This document shows positions 44,363 to 52,728 of a stretch of 64,000 nucleotides of DNA, piece after piece. The stretch comes from Mumia xiangluensis (GTDB taxonomy: Bacteria; Actinomycetota; Actinomycetes; Propionibacteriales; Nocardioidaceae), in contig NZ_WJYO01000001.1 in NCBI RefSeq assembly GCF_010994095.1, forward strand, positions 558,001 through 622,000. Direction: 5' to 3'. Position 1 is the stretch's first letter, and each line of letters begins with the position of its first letter. The notes under the pieces are model-generated. The model was not told the DNA's origin. It was given only the letters and a program-made list of their open reading frames with translations, and searched no databases. Both the position numbers and the translations under genes were made by a program.

Positions 44363-44390
44363 GGGAATCCCCGCGTAGGCACGCGGCGTT
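44363..44390 (+). promoter_or_regulatory. Second SigR-like promoter before trxA, GGGAAT-N19-GTT
   Basis: GGGAAT (44363-44368) and GTT (44388-44390) are 19 bases apart in the 166-base gap between trxB and trxA. SigR-type factors accept 18 and sometimes 19. It would give trxA an extra stress-induced transcript. Confidence 0.45.
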
Positions 44391-44498
44391 GCACCTGACA
44401 GCACCGCGCGACCGCTCGGCGGTCATCGTTCTCACCCGAGCAGCTCGCCGTCGGGCTGCTCAGTCACCATCATCGCTTCGATCGAAGGGGAAGTAACC

Positions 44499-44825
44499 GT
44501 GGGAAACATCCAGGCCGTCACTGACGCCGAATTCCCGACTGCCGTCCTGGGAGCCGACAAGCCTGTCCTCGTCGACTTCTGGGCCGAGTGGTGTGGCCCG
44601 TGCCGTCAGGTCTCCCCGATCCTCGAGGAGATCGCAGCGGAGTACGGCGACAAGATCACCATCGTCAAGATGAACGTCGATGAGAACCCGCAGACTCCCG
44701 CGTCGTACCGCGTCACCTCGATCCCGACGCTGAACGTCTACCAGAACGGCGAGATCGTCCAGACGATCGTCGGCGCCAAGCCCAAGAGTATGCTTCTCAA
44801 GGAGCTCGACGCCTTTGTGAGCTGA
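44499..44825 (+). CDS. trxA: Thioredoxin
   Basis: The 108-residue protein has the classic active site WCGPC near residue 31 and the cis-proline (SIPTLNVYQ). It reduces disulfides in the cytoplasm and is recycled by TrxB. GTG 44499 follows GGGGAAG. A strong terminator comes 57 bases after the stop. In Mycobacterium cwlM follows; here the next gene is parB on the other strand. Confidence 0.96.
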   Translation: MGNIQAVTDAEFPTAVLGADKPVLVDFWAEWCGPCRQVSPILEEIAAEYGDKITIVKMNVDENPQTPASYRVTSIPTLNVYQNGEIVQTIVGAKPKSMLLKELDAFVS

Positions 44826-44882
44826 CCGTCGCCCCGCTCCATGAGCGGGTGTGGCTCGGTAGGCGGCTCCTCATCGCCTGTG

Positions 44883-44920
44883 ACAAGGGCCCCGGCACCA
44901 GATGGTGCCGGGGCCCTTGT
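44883..44920. terminator. Strong terminator after trxA
   Basis: Arms of 18 bases (44883-44900 and 44903-44920) are perfectly complementary around GA, with GGGCCCCGG in the stem. It can act on both strands. Confidence 0.85.
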
Positions 44921-44981
44921 CCGTGGTGCGCGAGGCGCTCAGCGCTGCGGAGGTCCGCCGCGCGACTGAGCAACCTGACCG

Positions 44982-45035
44982 TTTGTCGACAAATCTCTTT
45001 GGAGATTTAAGGTCTAATCGCCTCGGAGGGATTAG
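44982..45035. other. AT-rich palindrome and two hairpins at the end of parB
   Basis: A perfect 12-base palindrome TTTGTCGACAAA (44982-44993) runs into a hairpin AAATCTC/GAGATTT (44991-44997, 45002-45008). A second inverted repeat CTAATC/GATTAG (45014-45019, 45030-45035) covers the parB stop codon. The hairpins can end parB transcription. The palindrome shares a 13-base word with a site inside dnaA at 50974-50986. Confidence 0.6.
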
Positions 45036-46075
45036 TTCTCGGCTTGCTTCGAGGGATCCATGAGCGTGACGATGCGCTCGAGATCGTCGATGGACGCAAA
45101 CTCGACGGTGATCTTGCCCTTCGTCTTGCCGAGATCGACCTTCACCCGCGTGTCGAATCGGTCCGCCAGCCGATCGGCGAGGTCGGCCAGCTTTGGCGCA
45201 ACCGGGCGCCGTGCACGTTGCCGCGGCTCGACAGCAGGATCGTCACCCTCGCCGAGCGCCACAATCTCCTCGAGTGCTCTGACGGAGAGGCCTTCCGCCA
45301 CGACTCGCTGCGCGAGTCGATCTTGGCGGTCGGTGTCCGTGACCGAGACCAAGGCCCTCGCGTGGCCCGCGCTGATGACGCCGGCGGCGACTCGCCGCTG
45401 GACAGCGGGTGTGAGTCGGAGCAGCCGGAGCGTGTTGCTGATCTGAGGGCGTGAACGGCCGATCCTGCTGGCCAGCTCGTCGTGCGTGCAGCCGAAGTCG
45501 TCGAGCAGTTGCTGGTACGCCGCTGCCTCCTCGAGCGGGTTCAGCTGAGACCGGTGCAGGTTCTCGAGGAGCGCGTCTCGCAGGAGGTCCTCGTCGGACG
45601 TGTCGCGCACGATCGCCGGGATGACATCGAGTCCCGCCGCCTTCGTCGCGCGCCAACGCCTCTCGCCCATGACCAGCTCAAAGCGGTCGTCCGCGACCTT
45701 CCGCACGACGACGGGCTGAAGCAGTCCGATCTCTCGGATCGAGTGGACCAGCTCCGCCATGGCGTCTTCGTCGAAGACCTCACGCGGCTGGCGGGGGTTG
45801 GGCGAGACCTCGTCGACCGGGATCTCGGCGAAGTACGCGCCGTCGACCGGCGTCAGCCCTGTCGATGCCGCGAAATCTTCAGCCGTCGCAACGGCTGACG
45901 GCGTGGGAGCACCGTCGACTGCACGGAGGCTCCCGCCGCTCTGCGCCGGCGATGAAGGAGTCGATCCGTCCTCGCGCGACCCTGCGCTCTCGCCTGTTTC
46001 ACGTGAAACCTCTGCCGGTGCAGTCGGGATGAGCGCCCCGAGTCCACGCCCGAGGCCGCGTCGCTGCTGACTCAT
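45032..46075 (-). CDS. parB: Chromosome partitioning protein ParB
   Basis: ParB is a CTP-dependent clamp that loads at parS and spreads to organise the origin. The 347-residue product starts with [13 protein letters not shown], the helical tip that stimulates ParA. It has the CTP-binding segment with GERRWRA and [10 protein letters not shown], then a helix-turn-helix ([22 protein letters not shown]) and a C-terminal dimer domain. Its ATG overlaps the parA stop (ATGA). A parS site lies inside its own 5' end. Confidence 0.96.
   Translation of the reverse strand: MSQQRRGLGRGLGALIPTAPAEVSRETGESAGSREDGSTPSSPAQSGGSLRAVDGAPTPSAVATAEDFAASTGLTPVDGAYFAEIPVDEVSPNPRQPREVFDEDAMAELVHSIREIGLLQPVVVRKVADDRFELVMGERRWRATKAAGLDVIPAIVRDTSDEDLLRDALLENLHRSQLNPLEEAAAYQQLLDDFGCTHDELASRIGRSRPQISNTLRLLRLTPAVQRRVAAGVISAGHARALVSVTDTDRQDRLAQRVVAEGLSVRALEEIVALGEGDDPAVEPRQRARRPVAPKLADLADRLADRFDTRVKVDLGKTKGKITVEFASIDDLERIVTLMDPSKQAEN
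45995..46010. other. parS site 1, within parB
   Basis: TGTTTCACGTGAAACC matches the 16-base parS consensus at 15 positions. It encodes Val-Ser-Arg-Glu-Thr near residue 23 of ParB. Confidence 0.93.
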
Positions 46076-47028
46076 GCCGCCGGCTCCGCTCCGGCCTCGG
46101 CGATCTCGCGGGCGGCCTCCAGATAGGACAGAGAGCCGGGCGAGCTCGGGTCGTACGTGATCACCGTCTGCTGATAGCTCGGCGCTTCAGAGATCCGCAC
46201 AGATCGCGGGATGGCTGTCTTGAGCACACGATCACTGAAGTACGCGCGGACTTCGTCGGCGACGCCGGCGCTGAGCCGAGTGCGCGCGTCGTACATCGTC
46301 AGCAGAATCGTGCTCAGGTTGAGCGACGGGTTGAGCTGCTCCTGGACCATCTCGACGGTCTTGATGAGCTGGCTGAGACCCTCAAGTGCGTAGTACTCGC
46401 ACTGGATCGGGATCATGACCTCTCGTGCGGCCGCCAACGCGTTCACGGTCAAGAGACCGAGCGAAGGAGGGCAGTCGACGTAGACGTAGTCGTACGGCCG
46501 CTCCTCACTCGCATTGGCGGCGAGGAACTCATCGAGCGCACGACGCAACCGCGTCTCACGGGCCACCATCGGCACCAGCTCGATCTCCGCTCCAGCCAGG
46601 GCGATCGACGCCGGGAGAACGTCGAGGTCCTCGACGTCAGGACACGGCTGGATCAACGAGGTGATGCTCTGCCCGTCGACGAGAACCTCGTAGACCCCTG
46701 GCGTCTCAGCGTTGTGCTCGACGTTCAACGCTGTCGAAGCGTTGCCTTGTGGATCAAGATCGATCACCAGGACGCGCTGCCCATGCGAAGCCATCGCCGC
46801 GGCGACGTTCACTGTCGTCGTCGTCTTGCCGACCCCGCCCTTCTGGTTGGCGACGACGATGACACGTGTGCTCGTCGGACGCGGCATGGGGTCACGAGAG
46901 TCTGCCACCTGCTGCCGACGCAGACTTGCCTCGACCTCCTGGGCAAGTGGGGTGTCAGTCGCGAAAGCGCCACTGTGCGCGAGATCTGAGGCGCGAGGGA
47001 CACTCATCGGTACGCGGGGGTCGTTCAC
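46072..47028 (-). CDS. parA: Chromosome partitioning ATPase ParA
   Basis: ParA binds DNA as an ATP dimer and moves ParB-parS complexes. The 318-residue product has the deviant Walker A KGGVGKTT near residue 63, [11 protein letters not shown] and the later DCPPSLG. An N-terminal extension of about 50 residues is usual in actinobacteria. GTG 47028 follows GGAGAAG; ATG 47007 is less likely. It is coupled to parB. Confidence 0.96.
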   Translation of the reverse strand: MNDPRVPMSVPRASDLAHSGAFATDTPLAQEVEASLRRQQVADSRDPMPRPTSTRVIVVANQKGGVGKTTTTVNVAAAMASHGQRVLVIDLDPQGNASTALNVEHNAETPGVYEVLVDGQSITSLIQPCPDVEDLDVLPASIALAGAEIELVPMVARETRLRRALDEFLAANASEERPYDYVYVDCPPSLGLLTVNALAAAREVMIPIQCEYYALEGLSQLIKTVEMVQEQLNPSLNLSTILLTMYDARTRLSAGVADEVRAYFSDRVLKTAIPRSVRISEAPSYQQTVITYDPSSPGSLSYLEAAREIAEAGAEPAA

Positions 47029-47051
47029 GCAGGCTTCTCCTCGTGAGTCTT

Positions 47052-47067
47052 GGTTTCACGTGAAACA
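47052..47067. other. parS site 2, upstream of parA
   Basis: GGTTTCACGTGAAACA matches parS at 15 of 16 positions. It lies 24 bases before the parA start in the 148-base gap to rsmG, so ParB bound here may also affect parAB transcription. Confidence 0.93.
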
Positions 47068-47176
47068 GGTGGGGTCTGCCACCCCACTGGACCTCGGTCC
47101 ATGGTGCCGGGGAGTGCATTCACTTTCGAGCTGGTCCAGGGATAGCCCAGAGTCGGCGCCACATCAGCGTGCGTCA

Positions 47177-47809
47177 TCAGCCCACCTTGTCAATCGTCAC
47201 CATCGTCGTGGGGGTCTCGACGACTCCATCACCGTACGACTTGACGCGCGGGTTTGTCCCACCCGCCGCGCGGATTGTGGACAGGGACACGTCGATCTCG
47301 CTCTGGGCAGAGGAACCCTTGATCACCCACATCACACCGCCCGGCCGCACGAGGGGCATCGACCAACGGACGAGCTTGTCGAGAGCGGCGACCGCGCGCG
47401 ACGTCACCACGTCATACTGGCCCTTCGCCTCGTCTGCGCGTCCACGAAAGACCGTGACGTTGGAGAGCCTCAACTCGTCCACGACCTCGGTCAGGAACGT
47501 CGTCCGGCGGAGAAGTGGCTCGATCAGCGTGATCTCGATGTCTGGACGCGCGATCGCCCACACCAGGCCAGGAAGCCCAGCGCCGCTGCCGACGTCTGCC
47601 ACCGTCGCACCGGGGTCGAGCGCGTGCGCCATGACCCCGCAGTTGAGGATGTGTCGCTCCCAGAGACGCGGCAGCTCCCGTGGGCCGATCAACCCACGGA
47701 CAACTCCTTGGTCAGCGAGGATGTCGACGTAGGCCGATATCGCCGACACGTGGTCACCAAACACCGCCTCAGCGGCGTCGGGGGGCGATGTTTCACGTGA
47801 AACATCCAT
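47177..47809 (-). CDS. rsmG: 16S rRNA (guanine527-N7)-methyltransferase
   Basis: RsmG methylates G527 of 16S rRNA with S-adenosylmethionine; loss gives low-level streptomycin resistance. The 210-residue product has VADVGSGAGLPGLVWAI (cofactor loop), LIEPLLRRTTFL and VTSRAVAALDKL. The start (MDVSRETS) lies in a parS site, so the first codons are fixed by the ParB-binding sequence. It is followed by parA. Confidence 0.95.
   Translation of the reverse strand: MDVSRETSPPDAAEAVFGDHVSAISAYVDILADQGVVRGLIGPRELPRLWERHILNCGVMAHALDPGATVADVGSGAGLPGLVWAIARPDIEITLIEPLLRRTTFLTEVVDELRLSNVTVFRGRADEAKGQYDVVTSRAVAALDKLVRWSMPLVRPGGVMWVIKGSSAQSEIDVSLSTIRAAGGTNPRVKSYGDGVVETPTTMVTIDKVG
47789..47804. other. parS site 3, at the start of rsmG
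   Basis: TGTTTCACGTGAAACA is a perfect 16-base palindromic parS. It overlaps codons 2-7 of rsmG. Confidence 0.95.
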
Positions 47810-47819
47810 GGGATGTGCC

Positions 47820-48356
47820 TCAGTCAGCCAGGATGACGACGCGGCGCTCAGGCTCCTGGCCCTCAGACTCGCTCGTCAGGCCCGCAGCGGCCACCGCGTC
47901 GTGGACCACCTTGCGCTCGAACGGCGACATCGGAACCAACCGTGCCGGCTCTCCTGACGCCTGGACCGTCGCGATCGCATCGGCAGCGATCTGCTGGAGC
48001 TCGGCGCGACGCTGAGCACGGAAGCCAGCGACATCGAGCATGAGGCGGCTGCGTTCGCCGGTCTCACGGTAGACCGCGAGACGAGTCAGCTCCTGGAGTG
48101 CTTCGAGCACCTCCCCGTCACGGCCGACGAGCATCGACAGATCGCCGCCGACGATGGAGACGGAGGCGCGGTTGCCCTCGACGTCCATGTCGAGGTCCCC
48201 GTCGACGTCCGCGATGTCGAGGAGCTCCTCGAGGAAGTCAGCTGCGATGTCGCCCTCGTTCTCGAGGCGCTCCACGCGCTTGCTTCGCGAGCCTTCGTCA
48301 TCGGCAGCCACAGGCTGCGTGGTGGCTGCTTCGGACTCGTGTGATGTCTCGGTCAC
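47820..48356 (-). CDS. jag: Jag/KhpB-type RNA-binding protein
   Basis: The 178-residue product has a KH domain (near residues 50-110, ending GRDGEVLEALQELTRLAV) and an R3H domain (FERKVVHDAV) at the end. An acidic N-terminal segment replaces the Jag_N domain. KhpB proteins bind small RNAs and affect cell division. The GTG overlaps the yidC stop (GTGA). It belongs to the rpmH-rnpA-yidD-yidC-jag-rsmG-parAB line. Confidence 0.93.
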   Translation of the reverse strand: MTETSHESEAATTQPVAADDEGSRSKRVERLENEGDIAADFLEELLDIADVDGDLDMDVEGNRASVSIVGGDLSMLVGRDGEVLEALQELTRLAVYRETGERSRLMLDVAGFRAQRRAELQQIAADAIATVQASGEPARLVPMSPFERKVVHDAVAAAGLTSESEGQEPERRVVILAD

Positions 48357-49375
48357 GACTTCGCCCCTCCCTGGCCGGCTTCGTCGTCCGGCGCGTCGTC
48401 TGAATCTGGCTGCGAATCAGCGGCTGGGCTCTGGCCCTGCGAGGCCGGACCCTTCTTCCGCTGCTCGCGGGACTGCTTCTTCGGCTGCTGACGCCGGGGT
48501 GCAGCCGGCTTGTCCTCGATCGCGGGCGCTTCGGGCGTCGGCTCCTGCAGCTTGCCGCGGCGCTTGTCGCGCTCGCGCTTCGCCTCGAAGGCGGGCGTGC
48601 CCGGCGCTGGGTTGTTGCGGATGACATAGAACTGCTGGCCCATCGTCCAGGCGTTCGACGTCGTCCAGTAGAGGAGAACACCGACCGGGAAGGCGATGCC
48701 GCTGATCGCGAACACGAACGGGAGCACGTAGAGGAGCAGCTTCTGCTGCTGCGCGTACGGGCCGGTCAGTGCATCGGCGGGCATGTTCTTCGACATCAGC
48801 TGCCGCTGCGTCAGGAAGGTCGTGGCGGTCATGAGGACGACGAGCACCGCACAGACGATCTTCACGTGGACCGTCGGGTCGGTGAACTGGCTGGCGATCT
48901 GGACGCCGAGGAACGTGGCCTGGCTCATCGACTCTGCCTGCTCAGGCGAGAGGAATCCATGCGCGGTGCCGTTCGCGGCACCGTTGATCACGCGGAAGAG
49001 CGCGAAGAAGATCGGCATCTGCAGCAGCAGAGGGAGGCAGGACGCGAACGGGTTGGTGTTGGCCTCGCGGAACAGCTTCATCTGCTCCTGCGCCATGCGC
49101 TCACGGTCGTGGCCGTACTTCTTCTGGAGCTCGCGAATCTTCGGCTGCAGCAGCTGCATGTTGCGGCTGGCCTTGATCTGCTTCACGAACAGCGGGATCA
49201 GCAGCATCCGGATCGTGATCGTCAGGCCGATGATCGACAGGGCCCAGGTCCAGCCGGAGTCCGGATCCAGGCCGAGCTGTGAGAACAGCCAGTGCCAGGC
49301 CAGCATGATCCCGGAGACCGGGTAGTAGAGGACCTGCATGATCGTGTCGAAAAAGTCGACGATCGCGTCGAACAT
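48353..49375 (-). CDS. yidC: Membrane protein insertase YidC
   Basis: YidC inserts proteins into the membrane with or without SecYEG. The 340-residue product has five core spans, with TWALSIIGLTITIRMLLIPL in the second helix region, whose arginine sits in the hydrophilic groove. It ends in a long basic tail (after residue 270) that binds ribosomes. ATG 49375 follows GAGGGG and shares one base with the yidD stop (TGATG). It is the YidC1 type beside the origin. Confidence 0.95.
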   Translation of the reverse strand: MFDAIVDFFDTIMQVLYYPVSGIMLAWHWLFSQLGLDPDSGWTWALSIIGLTITIRMLLIPLFVKQIKASRNMQLLQPKIRELQKKYGHDRERMAQEQMKLFREANTNPFASCLPLLLQMPIFFALFRVINGAANGTAHGFLSPEQAESMSQATFLGVQIASQFTDPTVHVKIVCAVLVVLMTATTFLTQRQLMSKNMPADALTGPYAQQQKLLLYVLPFVFAISGIAFPVGVLLYWTTSNAWTMGQQFYVIRNNPAPGTPAFEAKRERDKRRGKLQEPTPEAPAIEDKPAAPRRQQPKKQSREQRKKGPASQGQSPAADSQPDSDDAPDDEAGQGGAKS

Positions 49376-49632
49376 CAAACCCCTCGCGGTGGAGTCGGGG
49401 AGGATCCGCGGGCAGCGGATCTGGGGGGAACTGGGTCGAGACCTCCCGCAGCCCACGGGTGGCAGCGAGCAAGCCGACGGGCAGCCAACCAGCTGCCACG
49501 GGCAGCGCCGTGCTCTTCCACGGCGGCGAGCGCATAGGCTGAGCAGGACGGGTAGTACCGACAGACCTGACCGTACAGCGGACTGATCGCGAACCGATAC
49601 GCCTTCAACAGGGCGACGAGGACGGTCTTCAC
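49375..49632 (-). CDS. yidD: Membrane protein insertion efficiency factor YidD
   Basis: The 85-residue product has the family motif [19 protein letters not shown] and [14 protein letters not shown]. YidD helps YidC-dependent insertion at the membrane surface through an amphipathic start helix. It lies 16 bases after rnpA and overlaps yidC by one base. Confidence 0.95.
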   Translation of the reverse strand: MKTVLVALLKAYRFAISPLYGQVCRYYPSCSAYALAAVEEHGAARGSWLAARRLARCHPWAAGGLDPVPPRSAARGSSPTPPRGV

Positions 49633-49648
49633 AGCACGATCACGCCGA

Positions 49649-50005
49649 TCATGGCGATGCCGGCGCAGTGCAGAGGCGAGACAGCACCTGGTCGACGTCT
49701 GGCGCGAGCTCGGCGGAGGACTTGCGGGCCGACGCGGGGAGCGCCCGGATCACGATGTCCGTCCCGCCAGGAAGACTGTCGAGCCGGCCAGCGACCAGTG
49801 CCCGGAGCCTGCGCTTCACGGTGTTGCGAGTCACGGCGTCGCCGACCTGCTTGCCGACGATGAACGCCGCGCGGACCGGATCCTGCGGAGAACGGGCATC
49901 CAAACGAACGTAGGCGAGGACGGTGCGGGAGCCCGCACGTCGTCCTCGCCTCGTCGTTGTTCGGATGTCGTCGCTCGTGCGGAGACGATGCGCCGGGCTC
50001 AGCAC
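49649..50005 (-). CDS. rnpA: Ribonuclease P protein component
   Basis: RnpA is the protein cofactor of RNase P, which trims the 5' leader of tRNA precursors. The 118-residue product begins [20 protein letters not shown] and has the RNR motif in [19 protein letters not shown] 50005 is the conserved start; the open frame to 50281 is not used. The ribosome site is weak, as is common for rnpA after rpmH. Confidence 0.93.
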   Translation of the reverse strand: MLSPAHRLRTSDDIRTTTRRGRRAGSRTVLAYVRLDARSPQDPVRAAFIVGKQVGDAVTRNTVKRRLRALVAGRLDSLPGGTDIVIRALPASARKSSAELAPDVDQVLSRLCTAPASP

Positions 50006-50022
50006 CGCACAGCCCGCTCGTC

Positions 50023-50160
50023 TCAGGCCGACAGGCGCGTGCGGCCCTTGCGACGACGGTCCGCCAGGATCGCGCGGCCGGCACGCGTGCGCATGCGCAG
50101 GCGGAAGCCGTGCTTGCGCGCGCGGCGACGGTTGTTCGGCTGGAAGGTGCGCTTGGTCAC
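50023..50160 (-). CDS. rpmH: 50S ribosomal protein L34
   Basis: The 45-residue product ([20 protein letters not shown] and onward) is the usual full-length L34. GTG 50160 follows GGGGAG by seven bases. It is the first gene of the leftward operon with rnpA, 17 bases before it. Its promoter lies in the gap to dnaA. Confidence 0.96.
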   Translation of the reverse strand: MTKRTFQPNNRRRARKHGFRLRMRTRAGRAILADRRRKGRTRLSA

Positions 50161-50319
50161 GGGAAAGCTCCCCATCGTGTCTCGGACCGCAACGCTCGCG
50201 GTCATCGGGTACTGGGCGGTCATGCGTGTGCCGGTTCGACGGCCACCGCCCGCCGACGTCCACCAGAAGGTGCTGGGGCACGCAGGCATGCGGCAGGTGT
50301 CGAGGACTTCGACCTCACC

Positions 50320-50349
50320 ACGGTACGTGGTGCTTCCACAGCGGGTCAA
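50320..50349 (-). promoter_or_regulatory. Candidate rpmH promoter, TTGACC-N18-TACCGT
   Basis: On the minus strand TTGACC (50344-50349) and TACCGT (50320-50325) are 18 bases apart. A perfect 7-3-7 inverted repeat (50316-50332) covers the -10, so a regulator may bind there. Confidence 0.5.
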
Positions 50350-50427
50350 ACTGGCCCCTACACCCGTGAGGAGCCCCACGTCCAGGCTACACGCCGGAAC
50401 CCCCGGGTTGCGGAACCGGGAAGACCC

Positions 50428-50592
50428 TGTGGACAATCGGTTGTCGGTGCCTGTCCGGGCTGTTAGCGTCCCCGGAACAGGCCACTATCCACAGGGGCCT
50501 TCGTCGGTCCGGTGGGGTCGAAAAACATTGAGATTACGGGAATCTCATCACGGGGATCAGTAAGTCCACATGTTGTGGATAACTATGTGGAC
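50428..50592. promoter_or_regulatory. DnaA boxes upstream of dnaA
   Basis: The 471-base gap between rpmH and dnaA holds TGTGGACAA (50428-50436, perfect TTGTCCACA on the minus strand). It also holds CTATCCACA (50485-50493), AAGTCCACA (50562-50570), TGTGGATAA (50574-50582, perfect) and TGTGGACGC (50586-50594). A 6-5-6 inverted repeat GAGATT/AATCTC lies at 50530-50546. DnaA autoregulation and a part in origin function are likely. Confidence 0.75.
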
Positions 50593-50631
50593 GCCTGTGC
50601 CAGTCGCAGGAGCCGGAGATTGGGGCCATCG

Positions 50632-52260
50632 ATGGACGAACAGCAGTCACCCAACAACCGGCAGGAGTCCGACGCCCCGACGAGTGACGCACGCGACGCC
50701 GAAGCGTTGCGGACCAGGTGGAACGCCATCACCGAGGTGCTCCCCGTCACGACTCGTGCCTGGGTCACCAGCTCGGTTCCCATCACCCTGCACGAGAACA
50801 CGCTCCTCGTCGGCGTCCCCAACGACTTCACCCGGACCCAGATGGAGGCCCGCCTCCGTCCGCAGCTCGAACGTGCACTGTCCGACTCGTTCGGACGCGA
50901 GATCCGGATCGCCGTCACCGTCGACCCCGACGTCCTCCCGGCCTCGACGCAGCACGACGACGACGCCATCGACTTGTCGACAAATCGAGAAGGGGACATT
51001 TCTCGTGTCGACGAGGCGCCGTCGCGCGAGTCGTACGAGCCCGTCGCCCCGCGGATCCCCGACGGCATCCGCGACGAGGCCGGCGACCAAGCCCCGCAGC
51101 AGCCCGCACCGCCGCACCGGCAGGTCGCCGAGGCCGAGACCCCCCCGTACCAGGACCCGACCCCGGCGTTCGTGCCGACGGCTAGCCATGCCCGGCCCCC
51201 GCAGCACGTCCGCGCGGCCGAGACCCGTCTGAACCCGCGCTACCACTTCGAGAACTTCGTCATCGGCTCCTCCAACCGGTTCGCCCATGCGGCGGCCGTC
51301 GCCGTCGCAGAGGCGCCGGGTCGGGCGTACAACCCGCTGATGATCTACGGCGAGTCCGGCCTCGGCAAGACGCACCTCCTCCACGCGATCGGGCACTACG
51401 TCAGGAGCCTCTACGCGAACGCCCGCGTGCGCTACGTCAGCACCGAGGAGTTCACCAACGACTTCATCAACGCCATCCGTGACGACCGGATGCCTGCGTT
51501 GCAGCGTCGCTATCGCGACACCGACGTCCTGCTGATCGACGACATCCAGTTCCTCGAGGGAAAGATCCAGACCCAGGAGGAGTTCTTCCACACCTTCAAC
51601 ACCCTCCACGGGTCCAACAAGCAGATCGTCATCACGTCCGACCGGCCGCCACGCGGACTCGAGTCGCTGGAGGACCGCCTCCGGAGCCGGTTCGAGTGGG
51701 GCCTGACCACCGACGTGCAGCCTCCCGACCTCGAGACCCGCATCGCGATCCTGAGCAAGAAGGCCGAGATCGAGAAGCTGACGGTCCCGCCGGAGGTGCT
51801 CGAGTTCATCGCCAGCCGCATCCAGACGAACATCCGCGAGCTCGAGGGCGCGCTCATCCGCGCGACCGCCTTCGCCAGCCTCAACCACCAGGCCGTGGAC
51901 CTGCCGCTCGCTGAGATCGTGCTCAAGGACCTCATCCCCGAGGGCGGCGAGCCGGAGATCACCGCGGGGCTGATCATCGCCCAGACCGCGTCGTACCTCG
52001 AGTACTCGATCGAGGAGATCTGCGGTGCGAGCCGGTCACGCGGGCTCGTCCAGGCACGTCAGATCGCGATGTACCTCTGTCGCGAGCTCACCGAGCTGTC
52101 GCTGCCCAAGATCGGACAGCACTTCGGCGGTCGCGACCACACCACCGTCATGCACGCCGACCGCAAGATCCGCACGCTGATGGCCGAGCGTCGAGTCGTC
52201 TACAACCACGTCACGGAGCTCACCAACCGCATCAAGCAGCAGGCCCGGCAGGCGAGCTAG
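50632..52260 (+). CDS. dnaA: Chromosomal replication initiator DnaA
   Basis: DnaA binds oriC and melts it to load DnaB. The 542-residue product has domain I (20-100), a long linker (105-195), the AAA+ domain with GESGLGKTH (Walker A, 240-248) and VLLIDDIQF (Walker B). The DNA-binding end carries [18 protein letters not shown] 50632 starts the conserved sequence; the open frame to 50512 crosses DnaA boxes. The linker codons at 50971-51006 are unusually AT-rich and include a palindrome shared with the parB end. Confidence 0.96.
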   Translation: MDEQQSPNNRQESDAPTSDARDAEALRTRWNAITEVLPVTTRAWVTSSVPITLHENTLLVGVPNDFTRTQMEARLRPQLERALSDSFGREIRIAVTVDPDVLPASTQHDDDAIDLSTNREGDISRVDEAPSRESYEPVAPRIPDGIRDEAGDQAPQQPAPPHRQVAEAETPPYQDPTPAFVPTASHARPPQHVRAAETRLNPRYHFENFVIGSSNRFAHAAAVAVAEAPGRAYNPLMIYGESGLGKTHLLHAIGHYVRSLYANARVRYVSTEEFTNDFINAIRDDRMPALQRRYRDTDVLLIDDIQFLEGKIQTQEEFFHTFNTLHGSNKQIVITSDRPPRGLESLEDRLRSRFEWGLTTDVQPPDLETRIAILSKKAEIEKLTVPPEVLEFIASRIQTNIRELEGALIRATAFASLNHQAVDLPLAEIVLKDLIPEGGEPEITAGLIIAQTASYLEYSIEEICGASRSRGLVQARQIAMYLCRELTELSLPKIGQHFGGRDHTTVMHADRKIRTLMAERRVVYNHVTELTNRIKQQARQAS

Positions 52261-52291
52261 AGCGCCGATCTCGCCGACATCAGGCCTCGAA

Positions 52292-52328
52292 GGGGCCGGT
52301 ACGCCACGCGTACCGGCCCCTTTTCTTG
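52292..52328 (+). terminator. Rho-independent terminator of dnaA
   Basis: A perfect 13-base stem (52292-52304 with 52308-52320) around CAC is followed by a T-rich tract (TTTTCTTG). This is the clearest intrinsic terminator in the window. Confidence 0.92.
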
Positions 52329-52338
52329 TCTTTCTGGA

Positions 52339-52593
52339 CTACCCACACCTGGGGAAACCCCTGGGGATAACAGCACCAGTTCGTGCACAGGGCCCCACAC
52401 AACGGTGCACACGCTGGGGAGCCACTCGGTCTCGTCCACGGGCCCGCACAGCCGAAGGGGGCGTCATCCACACCGGCCGCGCACGTGAAAACTGACCCTG
52501 ACCTGGAACGACAAGAGTTATCCACCTCATGCACAGCACCTACTCCTATGGTGAGAACCTCAATATCTTGGGATTCCTTCGAAGTCATCCACA
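52339..52593. other. oriC: Replication origin oriC (dnaA-dnaN gap)
   Basis: The 468-base gap after dnaA holds DnaA boxes with one mismatch at 52362-52370 (TGGGGATAA), 52464-52472 and 52585-52593 (both TCATCCACA), and 52518-52526 (TTATCCACC). Weaker ones lie at 52339-52347 and 52432-52440, and TGCACA words lie between. The stretch 52540-52582 is AT-rich and could be the unwinding element. The gap position is where actinobacterial oriC is found. The limits are approximate. Confidence 0.8.
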
Positions 52594-52728
52594 GGCCAGA
52601 CCTGGGGACGACGAATGACAAGATCCCTGAGTGGTCGCCGGAGCCGGAGCCGTGGCAGGATTCCAGGAAACATGTCATTCCCCCCGGCCGAGTCCTGGCC
52701 GGAACCACCCGTCCGGAGGCACAGCGCT

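Noticed and set aside
44982-44993. TTTGTCGACAAA as a LexA (SOS) box
   Set aside because: Actinobacterial LexA boxes have the form CGAAC-N4-GTTCG; this palindrome does not fit.
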